In this document: positions 63,898-64,000 of the stretch, piece after piece | Position numbering within the stretch: position 1 is the first letter of the stretch | Layout of the letters: every line of letters begins with the position of its first letter | Assembly (NCBI RefSeq): GCF_000009625.1 | Contig: NC_002678.2 | Span: 3,752,001 to 3,816,000 of the forward strand | Length of the DNA stretch: 64,000 bases | From: Mesorhizobium japonicum MAFF 303099 | GTDB taxonomy: Bacteria; Pseudomonadota; Alphaproteobacteria; Rhizobiales; Rhizobiaceae | Reading direction: 5' to 3' | Notes under the pieces: generated by a model | Databases searched by the model: none | Told to the model about the DNA's origin: nothing | Seen by the model: only the letters and a program-made list of their open reading frames with translations | Made by a program: the position numbers and the translations under genes

Positions 63898-64000
63898 TTA
63901 GTTCGGCACGATGATCGGGACCGCGGGCGGTTGGCCTGCAACCTTCCGCATGGTCGACAGCAGGCGCGGAAAGACCCGGTCGGTGGAAAAATGTCGCCGC
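63898..64000 (-). CDS. partial C-terminal coding sequence at the window edge, unknown
   Basis: Minus-strand frame that runs to the window end and stops with TAA at 63898. The peptide contains RVFPRLLSTMRKVAG and PAVPIIVPN. The frame is open for 33 codons, with no identifiable motif. It could be the end of a gene that starts outside, or more decayed sequence. Confidence 0.3.
   Translation of the reverse strand, partial: RRHFSTDRVFPRLLSTMRKVAGQPPAVPIIVPN

Overview
The window is a GC-rich chromosomal segment of an alphaproteobacterium of the order Hyphomicrobiales (Rhizobiales), most likely Mesorhizobium or a close relative. The evidence is gene content and order: dnaK/dnaJ, a PmtA-type phospholipid N-methyltransferase, pyrF with a DUF1330 gene, gshB next to comM, and the GlcNAc/MurNAc locus nagA-SIS-GntR-kinase divergent from murQ-ABC transporter. 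RIME-like palindromic intergenic repeats, common in rhizobial genomes, support this. No rRNA, tRNA, CRISPR array, phage or intact insertion sequence was recognised.

Layout. 1-3.5 kb: accessory-looking left end with a small secreted Cys-rich protein, a single-base-frameshifted 2-hydroxyacid dehydrogenase, an FMN-dependent 2-hydroxyacid oxidase and a comM gene cut off just before its ATPase Walker A. 4.3-10.7 kb: gshB, a three-gene Gtr-like membrane glycosylation module (GT2, GtrA flippase, GT-C-like protein) and a GGDEF/EAL protein. 10.9-14.2 kb: sugar-acid operon (SDR dehydrogenase, KDGal kinase, KDPGal aldolase, SMP-30 lactonase). 14.3-19.3 kb: ATP-grasp protein, cupin, GntR regulator, DUF1330, pyrF, FMN reductase, pmtA. 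19.4-22.9 kb: dnaJ and dnaK, each in its own unit, with a likely heat-shock promoter before dnaK.

23.2-29.0 kb: a two-gene operon, closed by a strong terminator, encoding two large secreted proteins of unknown function. The first looks like a beta-propeller with a Cys-rich C-terminal module. The second carries a related module, four DUF11-like Ig-fold domains and a tandem 36-residue CVCP repeat array. This is the best candidate here for an undescribed system. 29.2-34.9 kb: rpe, a MatR-like GntR gene with a TTG start, malonyl-CoA synthetase matB and an SbmA/BacA-like ABC protein.

34.9-46.9 kb: amino-sugar locus. The left arm (kinase, GntR, SIS deaminase, nagA, FAD oxidase) is chained by 4-base overlaps in its first four genes. 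The right arm holds murQ, a binding protein, two permeases, an embedded DUF4304 gene, a Gfo/Idh oxidoreductase and a UgpC-type ATPase. Between the arms lie five TGGTATT half-sites set at 11-bp spacing. 47-53.5 kb: FAH-family hydrolase, SDR, two-domain ALDH16-type dehydrogenase, deoC, ferredoxin-NADP reductase. 53.7-59.7 kb: hydantoinase/oxoprolinase pair hyuAB, an orphan amino-acid-binding protein and a GcvT-like protein. 59.9-62.6 kb: methionine ABC transporter metQNI. 62.8-64.0 kb: HpaR-like MarR regulator, then an AraC remnant and decayed coding sequence at the right edge.
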